DNA from: Ceratodon purpureus
Lineage: Eukaryota > Streptophyta > Bryopsida > Pseudoditrichales > Ditrichaceae
NCBI GenBank assembly: GCA_014871385.1
Contig: CM026426.1
Coordinates: 105,249,281 to 105,313,280, forward strand
Direction: 5' to 3'
DNA length: 64,000 bases
Shown here one piece after another: positions 23,180-38,100 of this stretch; positions within the stretch are counted from its first letter, which is position 1; each line of letters begins with the position of its first letter. The notes beneath the pieces were generated by a model. It saw only the letters and a program-made list of their open reading frames with translations, had not been told where the DNA came from and searched no databases. Made by a program: the position numbers and the translations under genes.

Positions 23180-26100
23180 GCAAGACATACTTACCTGTAT
23201 TCTATCTTAAAACAATTAAGATTCAAAATTACAAATTCAAAAATGAAAATTTCTTAAGTGGTGTTTTGCATGACCATCATATATATTATCTTTATGAATT
23301 ATAAATTCTTAACCTCATCACTATGGCTTTAACATGTGAATGTATCTTATATATGTAACAAATGCAGGTTTCCAATGACTTGTTAACAACATATTTGGAT
23401 GAGTATGAAGAAACACCCTTTGATGCACTAAAGTTTCTTATATCTGAAGCAAATTATGGAGGTCGTGTTACTGATGAAATTGATAGACGTGTTTTAGCAG
23501 CATATCTGAACCAATTTTACTGTCCGCCAATTTTATCAGTCCCAAATTATGAGCTATCAACTTTGACTGCTTATCATGTCCCAGATGATGGGACATTACA
23601 AACTCACAGGGAGTTTATTAAAACCTTACCAACTACAGATCGTCCAGAAGCCTTTGGGCAACATGCTAATGCTGATATTGCCTTCCAACTATCAGACAGC
23701 CGACTACTCCTTCAGACAATTGCAGGACTTCAAGGTGGTGGGGGTGGAGGAGGAAGTGGTGCTGGCGCTGAAGAGCTTGTCTTAAATATCTGTCAGGACC
23801 TACTACTGCAGGTAAATTACAAATGCCATAACCATTGTACTATTTTATCTTCTTACATTAATCAACCTATGGTATGTATAACCAATTCGATTTTAAACCT
23901 ATTACAGCATCTGCACGGCAGTCCCTCCAAACAGCCCCTTGATCTGGATAATGGAGGGACTGTTGGAGGGATTTATGGAGGGGAAGGAGTTGAGTGCTCC
24001 AGCCTAAAACTCTAAAATCTAGTTTGTTGCACATTGCCCAAGTCTATTTCCTTGGTACAAATCACAAAGCATTGATTAAATTTAAACCATTATTCTAATT
24101 TTCTTCCCGGGCTATCCTTGGTAATATTTTTAACTTGACTTTTCTTTTCAGGGTACCCCTTTGTAGAACTGTGAGGCTTTGGACTCCAAAGTATATTTAA
24201 AGATAACTGTATTAGGATTTAAATTTGGACTTCCAAATTTTAATTGTAAGGTTTTTTAATTTTATATTTTATTATATATTTTGAAAGTCAAATCTTCACT
24301 TCTCTTTATTTTTAAACAATTTGTGTCCACATAAGCTTAAGGTAATTCTAAATTTAAGCTATGGTATATTTTTGAAAAAAAAATCCTATTTTTTATCGCT
24401 TGAGTATAGTCACTAGTGTATAAAGACATATGACTTGTTGAAATTATATTATCTCACTTGTCTTCTCTTATATTTCTAAGTTGGTCACATATGATATATT
24501 TTCTCCCCCTTCTAAATATATTTTCTCCCCCTTCTAAATATATTTTACATATATATTTCAAAGGTTTGATAACATATATTTCTATTATTATATTTGAAGA
24601 CTTATTTGAAGATTAATATATTTTTTTATCAATATATGTTATCATCATATAATTATATTTATATATATTTCATAAAGATGTATTTTAAAAAATCATTTTT
24701 GGAACTTCAATTTTCATTTTTGGATTTAAGAAAATCATGGATAGATTTTGGATTATGTACTTCTTATCTATGTCTGAACTTTGACTTTCCATTTATGATT
24801 TTTAATCTTTCATTTCTGATTTTTGATCTTCCATTCATAATTTTCAAACATTCAATTATTTTGAGGTGCTTCAAAAATTTTGCTCAAAACTTTGGAATTT
24901 TTATCACATAAATTACAATTTAACTATGTTTTTGGTAATCCTTCATGACCAAATCCCTTGATTGCGATTATTTAAACCCCGTCCGCCATGACATTTGTGA
25001 TCAAAAATAATCTCTGACTCAAAAGCTGATCCTCCGGCCATAATGTATTGCAAAGATGCTGCTTTGGAAGGGATGAAAGATGAGCCGCAAGGCCCCTTCA
25101 ATATCCAGGGAAGTTGGCTTTAGAGGGGTGTGATGCCCTGGATTTACGCGTTGGCGGGGTCCATTTATGGCCGGGTGGGAGCTTGAACACCAACTACCCC
25201 TGGAAATTGAGGTTGGCCGGGCAAAAAGAGCTTGCGGTGCAGATGCTCTTTTACTTGCTTCAATAAAAGTGCACCTAAACATGTGCACTTTATCTTGGGA
25301 GGATAAATACCGTTTATGAGAAAGAGGTTAGCGCTCGAGAGTGCGTCACAAAGTGAGCACATAGCATGTCAATTTACAAATTGAGAATCTGATTTAAATG
25401 GTGGAAAGGGATGAAGATGGACATTTATGAAGGATTCAATGAAATGTACAATTTCAGATTGTGTTATGTAATTGCTTCTAAAAGGAAAGAATCAAGATTT
25501 TTTTACTTTTTTTTAATTTAATTTATTTTATTTTATTACTAAACTATATATTTCTCGTAAAAATATTTGAGCAACATTAGGAATTTCAAATCCATTGAGC
25601 GGAGCGAGAAGGGTTAGAATATGGGTAGCGGGTTCGGTAGGATCCGGTGCTTGTAAACCCGTGAACGGCCAAAGTCCTAGAAAGGGCGTTTTTGGACTTT
25701 TGGCAGGTTCCTAAAAATTCAAATTTACTTGAAATTTTTTGAATTTTTTTTGTGGAAAAGGTTTTTCCAAGAAATATATGGGAATATATTTATTTTATCT
25801 TTTTTGGTGGAACTGAGGAAAAGTTATGCTCCTCTGAGCATAAAACGCCCTTCCACGGGCAGGCTCTCAGCCACTGTAAATGTTGCAATTTCTGCCCAAA
25901 ACTGCCCTAAACTGCCCAAAACTACCAAAATCTGCCAAAATCTACCTAGGATTCACTCAAAACAATGATTGCGGGGTACGTAGTGTTTATTCAAAATAAG
26001 CAGCATGTAATACGCCCTTAGGAGGCTATGTGCTCTCACTGTGACGCACTCTGAAAGTCCTACCTCTATCCAAAAACAACCAACGAAGTGGTGATTTTTC

Positions 26101-29100
26101 TTGGATGTTGTACTTGGACAGGTAGTGATTTTTCACAAGGTTCCTACCTTGTCCAGGGACATGTTTATGGAAAATAATCATTTCTAGTGGACAAATTCTT
26201 AGAAAATGAACCGGTTTTTGGACGTGTCAAATTTATTTTGGACGTGTATGTGACATGTGCATATAAGCATATTGAAATCAAACCACTAATTCCTAACCAA
26301 AATACCGTAGGATACTCGTAGCTTAATTTTTTAAAATTTGCCTCAATTTTCTAGAGATTCTTGACTTTGTTTGCTAAAAAATATTAAATTAAATTGCGGT
26401 ATTGTCCAAAATTACATAAATTCAAGATGCATGCGGCAAAATTTATAATGCAAAATCCACTTAATTTTTATATAGTATCTCTTTCGCAAATGACATAACT
26501 CACAAAATCTCTAACCTATATATAAAAAACCACTGACATACAATAATATTTGTTTTTTAAGTTACTATCACATGCGATTAGAGTAAAGTTAATGGTAAAT
26601 GTAGCCCCCATCCCTCATGAAAGTAATTTTAAATTCAAAACTGCCTGAGTTTGAAATGGTATTTTTGAACTTCATAACAGCTTTTTGCACTCTAATTAAT
26701 TATTAGGCAATGTGGCGCCTAAGATGCCAATAGCCTACTATATTAATCTTCAAGTGCTCGATTCACCTAGACACATTGATTCATCATCCACAAAATTTAG
26801 AATCTTTTTAACATAATGTCAAAGATTATAATTGAAGGTAAACTTAACAGGACCTCGGTTGTGTCTTAGTTCATGTAATTTACAGGAGTTTATGTCCAAC
26901 TAAAATGGTACCATTTGCTAGCTATCCCTTTGAAGAATCCATCTTCACATGTACAACAAATAAAAATTTATTAGGATTAAATTAAAACCTTCATAAATAT
27001 TAACTACCAAACCTTGATTATCCGCTCATGTGTAATTGCTCATAAAAAAGGAAAATGCTTATAGGTTGTCATTTGAACAACCCTATAGCATCTTCTAGAC
27101 GGACATAGAGTACTTACCATACACATATATCACTACGCAAAAAATCTAGCCCCACGTAAATGGCATCCAAAGAACTCAAAAAACCAATAGAGCTTAGAAG
27201 TGGCAAACGATACTGAGATTTACTACTCATGGACAAGAACTGACATAAGAGTCCATAGGAGACACACAAAATGTCTTAAACCTAGAACTTTTCCATATTA
27301 AAAAAACTGCACAATCTTAAATCCACTCTCCAACTCCAATTTCTTGCATCCACAAGCTTCCCATCCAATCCCTCCAACCATAACACCAATCCCTTCAATC
27401 TCCCTCTCACTTCCATCCCAATGACCACACATCTCTCTGCCCCTCCCATTGTTTGCCTATAACCTAATCCGCTCAAAACTCCCGACACCAAACCTCTCTT
27501 ACCTCGTCCCTTTCTACAAAGATCTCCAAAACTTCATTAGACAAGTCCACCAGCGCCACCCCCAATCCATTCAGGCACCCCCTCTACATCTTGATCAACG
27601 CGCTCTTCGTCGCCTCGCGCACCTGCACCCTAATGGTCGGACCCCTGCTCTAGCTAACCCCCTTAACAGCGTCTAGCACTGTATTCATTTGCACGCTCCG
27701 TCTTGCTTCTGCTCCATCATTTGGATGTGGATTTGGATGTCCATGCACATCACCATCTTTGACGACTTCTAGAGCTCCTCCAAGTGCTCCGCCTTCTTTG
27801 AGGAATTCATTGAGAGAGCAAGAGAGACCAAAAGAGAAGCAAACGACGGTGATGGTAGGAAATGGAATAATCTATCCAAAGGCCCTGCCTGGAGATTTGT
27901 ATGTAATAAGTACACAAGGTTCAAGCTTTCAAGAATCACTGTTTCAGAACTAGAGGCAACACGCAAGAGGGATTCTCAGCTTAAGTGGGTTAAAGCAAAG
28001 CAAAAGTTATATATCATTTCCTTCTCAAAGGAACTGGAATCTATCTCCAGTTCTTACTATTTCTATCTTGAGTCCTTTTACTTTCTATTCCAAATTTAGA
28101 TCTAAATCACAGATTTTCCTATCCTTTACTCCTATACTCTAAATATTTCATTATTATCAAATACGGCATAGTAATCTAATTCTAGTGCTTTTCATTTTGA
28201 ATTGTCTAACACTAATATACATGGTCTCAATCTTAAGCGATCTAACTTTAGTACACTATATAAGGAGCTGTCTAACTCTAGTGCACATGTTCTCAATGTG
28301 GAATTGTCTGACACTTGTCCATTCGTCCGCACCTGAGAGTTGTTCGATTTTTCTCATCCTCTATTTACACACTCTTACATGTAATTAGAAGATTTCATTC
28401 ATTCATCCATCATCTATAGTTACCTTACAGTAATCAAAATGTGGTATCCATATTAGAGCGCAAAAATAGAATGACCAAAACTTTGATCATTTGTGCTAGG
28501 ATGCAAGAAGAAATCTCAAGCTTACATTTTATAGAATGATCATACGGTTTACATTTCAACCTCTTTAGTTTAAAGTGTTAAATTGTTTGAATATTCTCAA
28601 AACTCATTTTACTTCATAATATTCATGTTGTAGCAACAACCTTAAGTATGAGTGAGAGAGTGGGGGAGAGTGGGAGAGAGGGGGAGAGAGGGGGAGAGTG
28701 GGGGAGAGTGGGGGAGAGTGGGGGAGAGTGGGGGAGAGTGGGGGAGAGTGGGGGAGAGTGGGGGAGAGTGGGGGAGAGTGGGGGAGAGTGGGGGAGAGTG
28801 GGGGAGAGTGGGGGAGAGTGGGGGAGAGTGGGGGAGAGTGGGGGAGAGTGGGAGAGTGATAGATTGTAGTAACACTTTCAGTTAAAAGTTGAACATAAAT
28901 GATTGTGATTTATTGTATAATATCATACACAGTATAATCAAATCTGTGCATACATCATTTTCACGTAAACACTACATATAAAATACAATATTTTTGGAAA
29001 TGAGTTTTTTACATAAATGGTCAATAATAACTCTAAAATATAAATTATTGCTTATTGAACACAGTGTCCAGAATCTTTTGATCTGAATGAAGTTATAAAA

Positions 29101-32100
29101 TCAAAAGCATTTGACCCTTCAGCATTGCACACTGTGTTGTTTCAAGAAATTGAAAGATACAATCTTTTATTGAATAGCATAAGGGAACAATGTACAATGT
29201 TATCAAAGGGCATACAAGGACTAATTACCATGTCCATTGATCTCCAAGTAATATTTTCTTCATTTGCTGTTGCTCAAGTACCAGCCATCTGGGTGAAGTA
29301 AGGAGTGCACCAAATTGGAAAACTTTAATCATTAATTCCTCACAGTAATATCTGAGTTATGTTATATCTTATTGTCAGGTTCCAAATATGATTGTATTTA
29401 TAGTGAAAGAAGTTTGGGTAACATGAATGGATGTTCTACATCATACAGGATATAGCATTTTATGGATGTAGATGATTTTTTTTAATGTTTTATTTTGATT
29501 GATGATCTAGGGCTTATCCAACAATTAAAGCATTGGGGTCATGGGCAAGAGATTTGGTAATAAGAATAGGAGAACTTCGGTCTTGGGTTGATGGTACCTA
29601 TCCAGTCTGTTATTGGCTAGCCGGATTCACCTATCCAGCAGATTTTTTAACAGCAGTGTTACAAACTACAGCAAGGCGCAATTTGATTCCTATTGATACT
29701 CTTGTGTGGGAATTTTCGAGCGTCTACAAAGATGAGATGGACATAACAGAACAACCAAAAGAAGGCATATATGTCAAGGGGATGTTTTTAGAAGGAGCTG
29801 GATGGGATTCAACGAATGATTGTCTCACAGTATGATTGCAGATTTTTTTTATTTCAAAGTCTTTGTTTGATCAATAATCAATATTATCATCATTGTAAAT
29901 TCTTACACTAAGATAATACATTATGGTTTTTTAAAGGCACAGTGTAGCCTTTGGGCAAAAATAAAAATATGCAATGAAAATGTACAAAGTATAATTAATT
30001 TATAACCTTAATTTAGCAAAGTTATTTCATTACATATTTAACGCATATCTCTATGGTTATGAAAAAAATCCTTTATTGAAGTAGCTTCAAGAAAGATAAG
30101 AAAATGCTTGTTATTCTATATTAAAAAATAATATTTAAAATAAATATAAGGCTTTCCTTTTAAACCATTTAATTAGGAGATTTTAGTTGTTATGCATGGA
30201 AAATGGCATACATAAAAGATATATCAAAGTACATTTTGGAGTAAATTTAAATTTTGGAATGTACTCTTGCACTTAAATAAAGCCTACAATTAATTTTAAA
30301 AAATTTCCAAATGAAAATGGAGTTTTAAATAACCTGTTAAGCTTTTAAGTTCAAGTTTAAGGGACCTTCATGAATTACATCATACCTCTAAAAATGTTGG
30401 TATTAGAATTTGTCATTTCTGGCTTCAGATTTATACTACAATAGTTTCAAAGCACTTATCCTTTATTGCATAGAACAACCAACAAAAATCGTTTAGATTA
30501 CAACTTTATGAATTTCCTAATAATTCTTATCATTGTATCATTTATGAGCATTTTTTCATAACGTTAAATAGCTGCATATAGAAATCAACTACTCTAAGGT
30601 GGTCACATCAAAACCAGTTGTGTCTCTATTTTCAATCTAGCCCCTAAAGTTCTGAGGGTATTTTTCATCAAAACTGCCTCAAAACAGCCCCTCTTCAAAG
30701 CAAGGTGGATTTTGCAAACTTGGGGTCTTTATTAGTACATCTAACCGTAAGATCTTGTAGTGGGCTTCTATATCTACATGTCCACCTAATCTTACATACA
30801 TATTCCTCACCAATTGCAAGATCATAACGTTCAAAGCAGAAAAACAAGTTTTTTTTCCCTGCAAAAAAAGGGGACAGCAGAGTTCTGAAGGCCCAAAAAA
30901 CCATTTTTCAAAGTAGACATGGAATTAATCTCTCCATATTATTGTTTCTAAGTGAGTTAGGTACATGTCCAAAAAGTATCATATTCAAAAACGTTGTGGA
31001 AGGTTGCCAAAAAAATCAGCTTCCGCTAGGGGGTATGCTGAAATTCACATACAAAGGTCGTTTTCTGACAATAAAAATAGCATATGAAAAATTCTTGGAT
31101 TGAAAATCCAAACATTGGAAACATGCTCTACTGCCTTCTCTATAAATTGAAATTTTTATTTTTGAAAAATATCAAAATCTCAATTTTTGGTGGAATTTCA
31201 AAGTTTCGTCTTTTGGCAGATTTGGGCAGGTTTGGGCAGTTTTGGGCAGTTTTGGGCAGAATTTGCTGCAGTCACAGTGGCTTAGAAAATTTTAGTAGCT
31301 GCCCAACGAGCAGCGTTTGACACTTAAACCTTCATAACTTTTGATTCCGATGTCGGAATTGAAAAATAAAATTAAGCACACGGAGCTCTCGGAACGGCAC
31401 ACCTCTATTTCAAATTTCAAAAAATCTCAATTTAAATTGAAGTCGTAGGTACATGCCCAAATTCTAAAAAAGCCCAAATGTGGAAGATTGTCCTTTAAGG
31501 GCTAGATACCAAATCATATATGACATGATTTACTGTTGTATTGCAATGATGTATTAAGCTATTTTAATTTAGTTTAACATCATAAAGTTTGTAGTTTTGA
31601 ACAATGTTGCTTTTTTCAATTCAATGAAAATCCATCTTAAACCATTTGTTCTATTCTTGCTACTATTTGAGTTGATTTTGAACTGATTTTGAATTGATTT
31701 TAAATAGACAATCAAATATGTTTGACCAGATAGAAATAAAGGGTGTATCTAAGTAGAGAGTAAAGAGCAAAGAACATAGATTATCAAGCATAGAATTGAA
31801 GTTTGGAATGTTGTTTTGGAGTTAGAGGTGGCCTGATAACCAATTATTTTTATTAATATAGGTACTAATTCTAAGTTTTTAGATGAATTGAGCATGTACA
31901 GGTACAACTTTTTTTATTTGGGTTTTCCAAAATTCTTTTTTAACCATGGAGCAAATAACCATGAAAGTTGATTGTCTTATTCCATCCACTTACCTTTAGA
32001 GATTTTAAGTCAATGTAACGATTTCACAACATTCCAACATGACCTTACAAATTGTAATGTAGCATGGCCTTTGAATAATTTATTACATAAATACACTCTT

Positions 32101-35100
32101 CAAGCGAATTCATAGAATAGTTATAAAGTAGAATGAACAAAAACAATTGTACATCCTTTTAATAAACTCACTACCTGTATAAAAATGAATTTCTATAATC
32201 AAACATGTTTTATTTAATGAAGACATATGAATTTAAGTTGAAGGAAAGCAATATGCCAAAGTTACACAACCATGAATGTATACATAATTAATCCCTAAAG
32301 GACCATTGTCCTAGAATGGGCTTTTTTAAAATTTGGGCATTGACCTGTGACTTTAATTGAAGTCGATATTTTTTGAAACTTTTTGTGAATATAGGCCATA
32401 ACAAGAACTTTGAGGGAATCTACTTTTTTTCAATTGGACATTTATTAAAATGGTTATGGTACTCAAAGTGGAAAAAGCTGTTAAATGGGCAATTCGGGCA
32501 GCCATGCTAAATACCTCAATCACATCTGAAAATATTTCTATATATACCTCATGATGTCATTTTTGAAGTTACCAAAAAAAAAAAAAAAAAAAACGACTTT
32601 GAATGCATAATGATCACTCTACAAAATATCAAAATTTTGTCACCGTTTTGGGCAGTGTACTAAAAAAACTTCTTCTTTCCTTCATAAAAGTTAGAAAAAA
32701 TCTTATTTTAGTTTTTTTTTTTTTTTTTTTTTCATTGAAAGAATAAACATCAATCTTTACTTTGACTGTTTGGATTGGGACTTTAATGAATAATGGAATT
32801 TCTAGGAAAGAAATAAGATTTAGCACTCTTTCCTATTCAACATAATAGAAATATTGTTTTCAACATGCTACACTTGACTTTTTGGTGTAATTTTTTTTAT
32901 AGAATTATCTAACTTAGTCTTCTTTGACATGCACCAAAACCGCCAAAATCTATAATGCAAATAACCTAAAGAAAAAAAAAGTTAGAGTGTGTCAACCTAG
33001 TCAAAACTCTTGTCAAAAAAGTTTGTTTTTAAATTTCAATTGATATAATCTTCTAATCTCTACGTTCGATTATATTGGATTTTTTTAAGCTGTCTATTAC
33101 AATAATTGAGTTGAAGATCTTATGGTTATAATTAGAAAGTAATGATTTTTTAGTCATTCAAGCTTTTTATATTGAAAATGGCAGCTTTGGAGCGTTTTTT
33201 GGTGAACTATAGTCGAGGAACTTTAGGGGTTAATGAATGTACAACAAAGAGTTTCAAAAAATAGTTAGTCTGCATAGACATAATTGGCAACTCTCAAAGA
33301 ATCATTAATACTAAACATATGTAATTCAAAATAAAAGAAAAGCTACAATCAATTGTGATTGAGATTAAGGCTCGTTTACGTTTAGACTTTTTTGTAATAA
33401 AAGTGCCATCAATTAGGGCTGGAAAGGTGTTAGTAATAGTAGGAAGATTACATAATGGCCCGTCAAGTGCCAGATTAGCTAAGACCATTCTTTAGTGTTC
33501 AAAACTAAAGAATATTTTCTATTTTGGTACTCCTTTAATAATTACCTACTATTGCTCAAATATTTTTTGTTCTCCTAAATGTTAAGTAATACCCATTCTT
33601 AAGAGTGTGCCATGTGTACATTCAGGTACAACATGCTTACAAATTGCCTATTGGAGATTTTCAAATTTTTGTGTACAATGTGTAGTGTAAATTGGTAGAT
33701 TTTGGTAAATATAATTGTATTTGCATTCTCGTGCTATTGCACTCAAGTCTACCAAGTTTCATCTTTAACAAACCAAAAGATAATTTTTGGTGAACTTTTA
33801 TAGTCAATTTTCATGGTTTTACAAGATATTTAAGTGCAAGCAATTGGTGTTGAATTTTTTAAGTTTGGTTATGGGTATATGTAGAGAACATTCATACGCT
33901 GAACCTTGCCTAGGCAGTTTTCTTCAAAAAGGTTTAAAAACTTCCTTCTATAGAATTCTAAGTGTTAAGATGACAATAACCAAATGTTGTATAAATAGAT
34001 ATATCTTATTGTAAACATAATTTTCTATTTGGCACTCATGTTGTAACTAATTTAGCACATTTGAGCATGGTGGTACATCTTCTTTGCCAAAATCTAATTC
34101 AAGATATAGAAATATCTATGAAACAAAGCTTCGTAAACTGACGCCTCAAAGTGTACACAACTTAGCGTATTTTTCACTAATTTTATTGTCAATGCCTATT
34201 TGATCCGCATTGACGTTTTATTGTGAAATCATATTCTATCCAATTCCATTTTCATATGCTTGATAAAAACGCAGTTAAGCCCCGAATAATATTTTCATTT
34301 CAAAATTGGCTTTATACACGACATGCTCATGAATTTAAATTGGCTACAATATATTCTATTGCCAATGAACACGTACATCGATCTGTTGTACCAAATGAGA
34401 ACAACACTGCCTTTAGACATGAAGATATCATAGAAGACTACTTTTGAAATGGTTTTGAACATTTAATATGGTTCATAGAGAGAGTTATTAATTCAATAAC
34501 GGTTAAAAAGACTTTGATTTGGTAACATATAAATGATATTCTCATCTTGAAGACATAAATTGAATTGAATTTGGAAAAGTGCAAGTAGAGTAAATATGAA
34601 TTAATGTCCACAATCAACTGTGAGGAGCAACTTATATTATCAGCATGCATATGTATTAGAAAATAAAACTTATTCAGAGATATGAAATTTGATGAAAGAC
34701 GAATGTAATAGAAAACAAAATATGTAAGTAAATAAAACACACTACATGAATCTCTATCTAGAAGCTACCTTTGAAGATTGGATACAAAATTTGCTAGGTC
34801 CTCTTCTAGTCTTTACCAAACGATGACATCATTTCACATTATTCAAACCTTTACAAAAATCCTCTAAATTTTTTGAATTTTTTCATTCTGTGGCATAGTA
34901 TCAAATCTTAATATTTGTAAAAAAAATTATTTGCAAGACAATGAACCCAAAAAGAATGCTTTTAAGCAACGGGCTTAAGAGCAATGAAACATGTAACAAA
35001 ATTTTCATCTTTTCTTTACACATTGCTACATGTGATTAGAAGAATTCATTCATCCATCTATCATCTTTAGTTACCTTACAATCCTCCTCTTCCATTAAAA

Positions 35101-38100
35101 GTCATTGACCTCAATGACAAAGTCAGGATAATCCCTTCTGAAATCAACTTCTTTCTCCCAAAAAGCTTCTTCTTCCAAATAATCCTTCCACTTCACATAG
35201 AATCCCTGGAATGTCTTATTCCTCAAATGTTGATTCTCGACCTTCAAAATCTTCTCACATTGAGCAAGTAGTTCTCCTTTGGGAGCAGCTCTTGGAAGAT
35301 CAAGCATGATATGACTAGGATCAGATACATGCTTTTCCAACAAACTTATATAAACACATCATGTATTTGCCAATCTTCAAGTAATCTCTGCTTATAAGCA
35401 ACTTCTCTTACTTTATTCACAATCTCAAAAGGAGCACAAAGCCAAAGTGATAACTTCCTTGACTTACCAAGCTTAAGTCCAGATCTCTTTGGAGCTACCT
35501 TTAAAAATACTTTATCACCCACTTCAAATCACAAAAAGGTCTTTTTCTATGTGCATAATGTTTAGCTTTATCTTGAACACTCTTCATAGCCAACTTTGCC
35601 AACGATCTAATTTCATTCATTTCTTTGATCATGTCACTAATGCTTTCAAATCTAGTGGTAGGAGTAGAGAGTATATTGGACGTTCTAAATTCTTGACCAC
35701 ATAAAATATAGAATGGACTTACCTTAATACTACTATGAATATGATCATTGTAAGAAAACTCAATCATATGCAATCACTAATCCCATGAGTGTTGTTTCTT
35801 ACCAACATACGTTGTTAACATATCCTCAAAAGCCTTATTAGTTATTTCAGTCTGTCCATCACTCTCAAGATGATATGCAGTAATCAACTTAATTTTGGTC
35901 CCACACAATCTGAAAAGTAAAGTCCGAAATTCACTTATAAACTTACAATCTCTTTCACTTATAATCTCACGCGGAATTCCATGGTGTTTGAAGATCTCTC
36001 TCATGAATAACTCAGCTACTCCATAAGCAATGACAGTAGTAATTCTAGGAATAAAATGAGCTATCTTGATTAGATAATCTACAACCACCATGAAACTATC
36101 AAAGTTACTTCGAGTCTTAAGCAATCCAATAATAAAATCCATATTGACCGTTTCAAATCTTAAGTTAGGGATATTAAAAAGGTTGCAACAATTTAGGGCT
36201 CTTTACTTGTTCAGACTTAGAGACTTGACATTTCAAGCATCTTTCAACATATTTTTTGACATCTTTTTCATTCTTCGCCAATAATATTGACGCTTGATTA
36301 CCATATAAGTCTTTTGAAAACCTGGATGGCCTAACTGGGATACCATGAAGATTATTCATAATTTTGAGCCTATATTCTCGAATTTTGGAAATAAAAACTC
36401 TTCCATTATAATATAGAACTTCATTTTTCAATTCAAAAGACTTAAACTTATCAATTTCGTTCACAGTTCTAGCTTCCTTAGATAGACTTTCAAATGGAAG
36501 TCTTAAGAAATCAACATTAGGATAATGCATTTTGATTTCATCCATCAGAGAATTTTTAATGCATGAAATAACATTTGCTAGTGGTCTTTTAGAAAGAGTA
36601 TCAACAACCACATTTTTCTTACATTTAACATATTTTATGTCAAAATCAAACTTTTGTAACAATTCCATCCACATACACTGCCTTCTATACAAATTTGATT
36701 GAGTTGATAAATATTTCAAAGACTGGTGATCAGTTTCTATCTTAATCCTTACTCCTAATAAATAATGTCTCCAAGCCTTCAAATAACAAATTATTGCAAG
36801 TATTTCCTTCTCATGTACAGGATAATATGACTCAATAGTGTTTAAGTTACCGGATTCATATGCACCTATCTTATTCTCTTGCATCAAATCTGTACCAATA
36901 GCTAAATCACTAGCATCGATATACAAGATTATGTTTCCTTTCAGGGATCCATAATAGTCAAAATAAGAGTTTGGATTAACACTGACTTCAAAGTCTGGAA
37001 ACTCAAGTCACTAAATCAGCACTCCAATCTATCACGTTATCCTTGCCTTTCAACAAATTGGTCATAAGAGCAGCTATTTCAGAAAATCCTTTGACAAAAC
37101 TTCTATAATAGCTTGCAAGACCTACGAAACTTCTCACCTCACTCTTGTCTTTTGGTATTGGCCACTCAACAACTGCTTTGACCTTCTTAGGATCTACTAA
37201 GATTCCCTTATCCGAAATGATGTGACCAAGAAATTCAATACGAGATGTAAAGGAAGCATACTTACTTAACTTGGCATATAATTTATTCGCTTTTAAAGAT
37301 TGAAAAACTTGTTTAAGATGTTTCTTATGTTCTTCGACATTCTTGGAATATATAAGAATATCATCCATGAATATCAGTACAAGTTTATTCAAATGATTAC
37401 AAAATAATGTATCCATCAAAGTCATAAATGTAGCAGGAACATTTGTAAGTTCAAAAGGCATTACAACGTACATATAATGACATGAACGTAATCTAAAGCC
37501 TGTTTTTGCAATGTTAGATTCTTTAAATTGAATTTGATGATAACTAATCTTCAAATCTATTTTGGAAATTAATTTTGATCCATGTAAGTGATAAAAAATA
37601 TCATTGACATGGGGCAACGAAAATCTATTCTTAACAGTGAGTTTATTTAGACCGCGATAATCTACACATAATTTTAATGATTCATCTTTCTTCTTATCAA
37701 AGAGGACCAGGGCTCCCTAAGGTGATTGGTAGGTCTAATGTAACCTTTGTTCAACAAGTCTTTTAATTGATAGTTCAACTCAACATTTTGAATTAAAGAA
37801 TGGCAATAGGGTGCATTAGCAATAGGAGCGGCATCAACAATAAATCTATAGCATGATCAACATCTCTCCTAGGTGGCAATCCCTTCAACTCTTCAGGAAA
37901 TTCATCTTTACAGTCATTTAAGAATTCATTCACTCTTTTGTTGTCCTTACTTTCATCCTCAACTTCACTCACATGTATTAGAAATACTTCATGGATTTTT
38001 TTAATAAACCGTTTCATTTGTAAATGAGAAAGCATAGGAGACTTGGTGAAGATCTCTATACCTTTTATGGAGAAAGATTTACCGTTGTGAAGCTTTCCAT

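Noticed and set aside
24594..24911. 105-codon ORF found identically at 45570-45887 (-)
   Set aside because: Identity comes from the duplicated Harbinger-type element. The protein is Phe/Leu/Ile-rich, as translated AT-rich DNA is, and is not supported as a gene.
28661..28857. CRISPR-like array
   Set aside because: There are no spacers; it is a simple 10-bp tandem repeat in a eukaryotic intron.
28642..28885. Long open frames on both strands (for example repeated SGGEWGRVGE)
   Set aside because: They are products of the 10-bp tandem repeat, which has no stop in several frames.
34223..34447. 74-codon ORF in dynein intron 4
   Set aside because: No conserved motif and no splice context; typical chance ORF.
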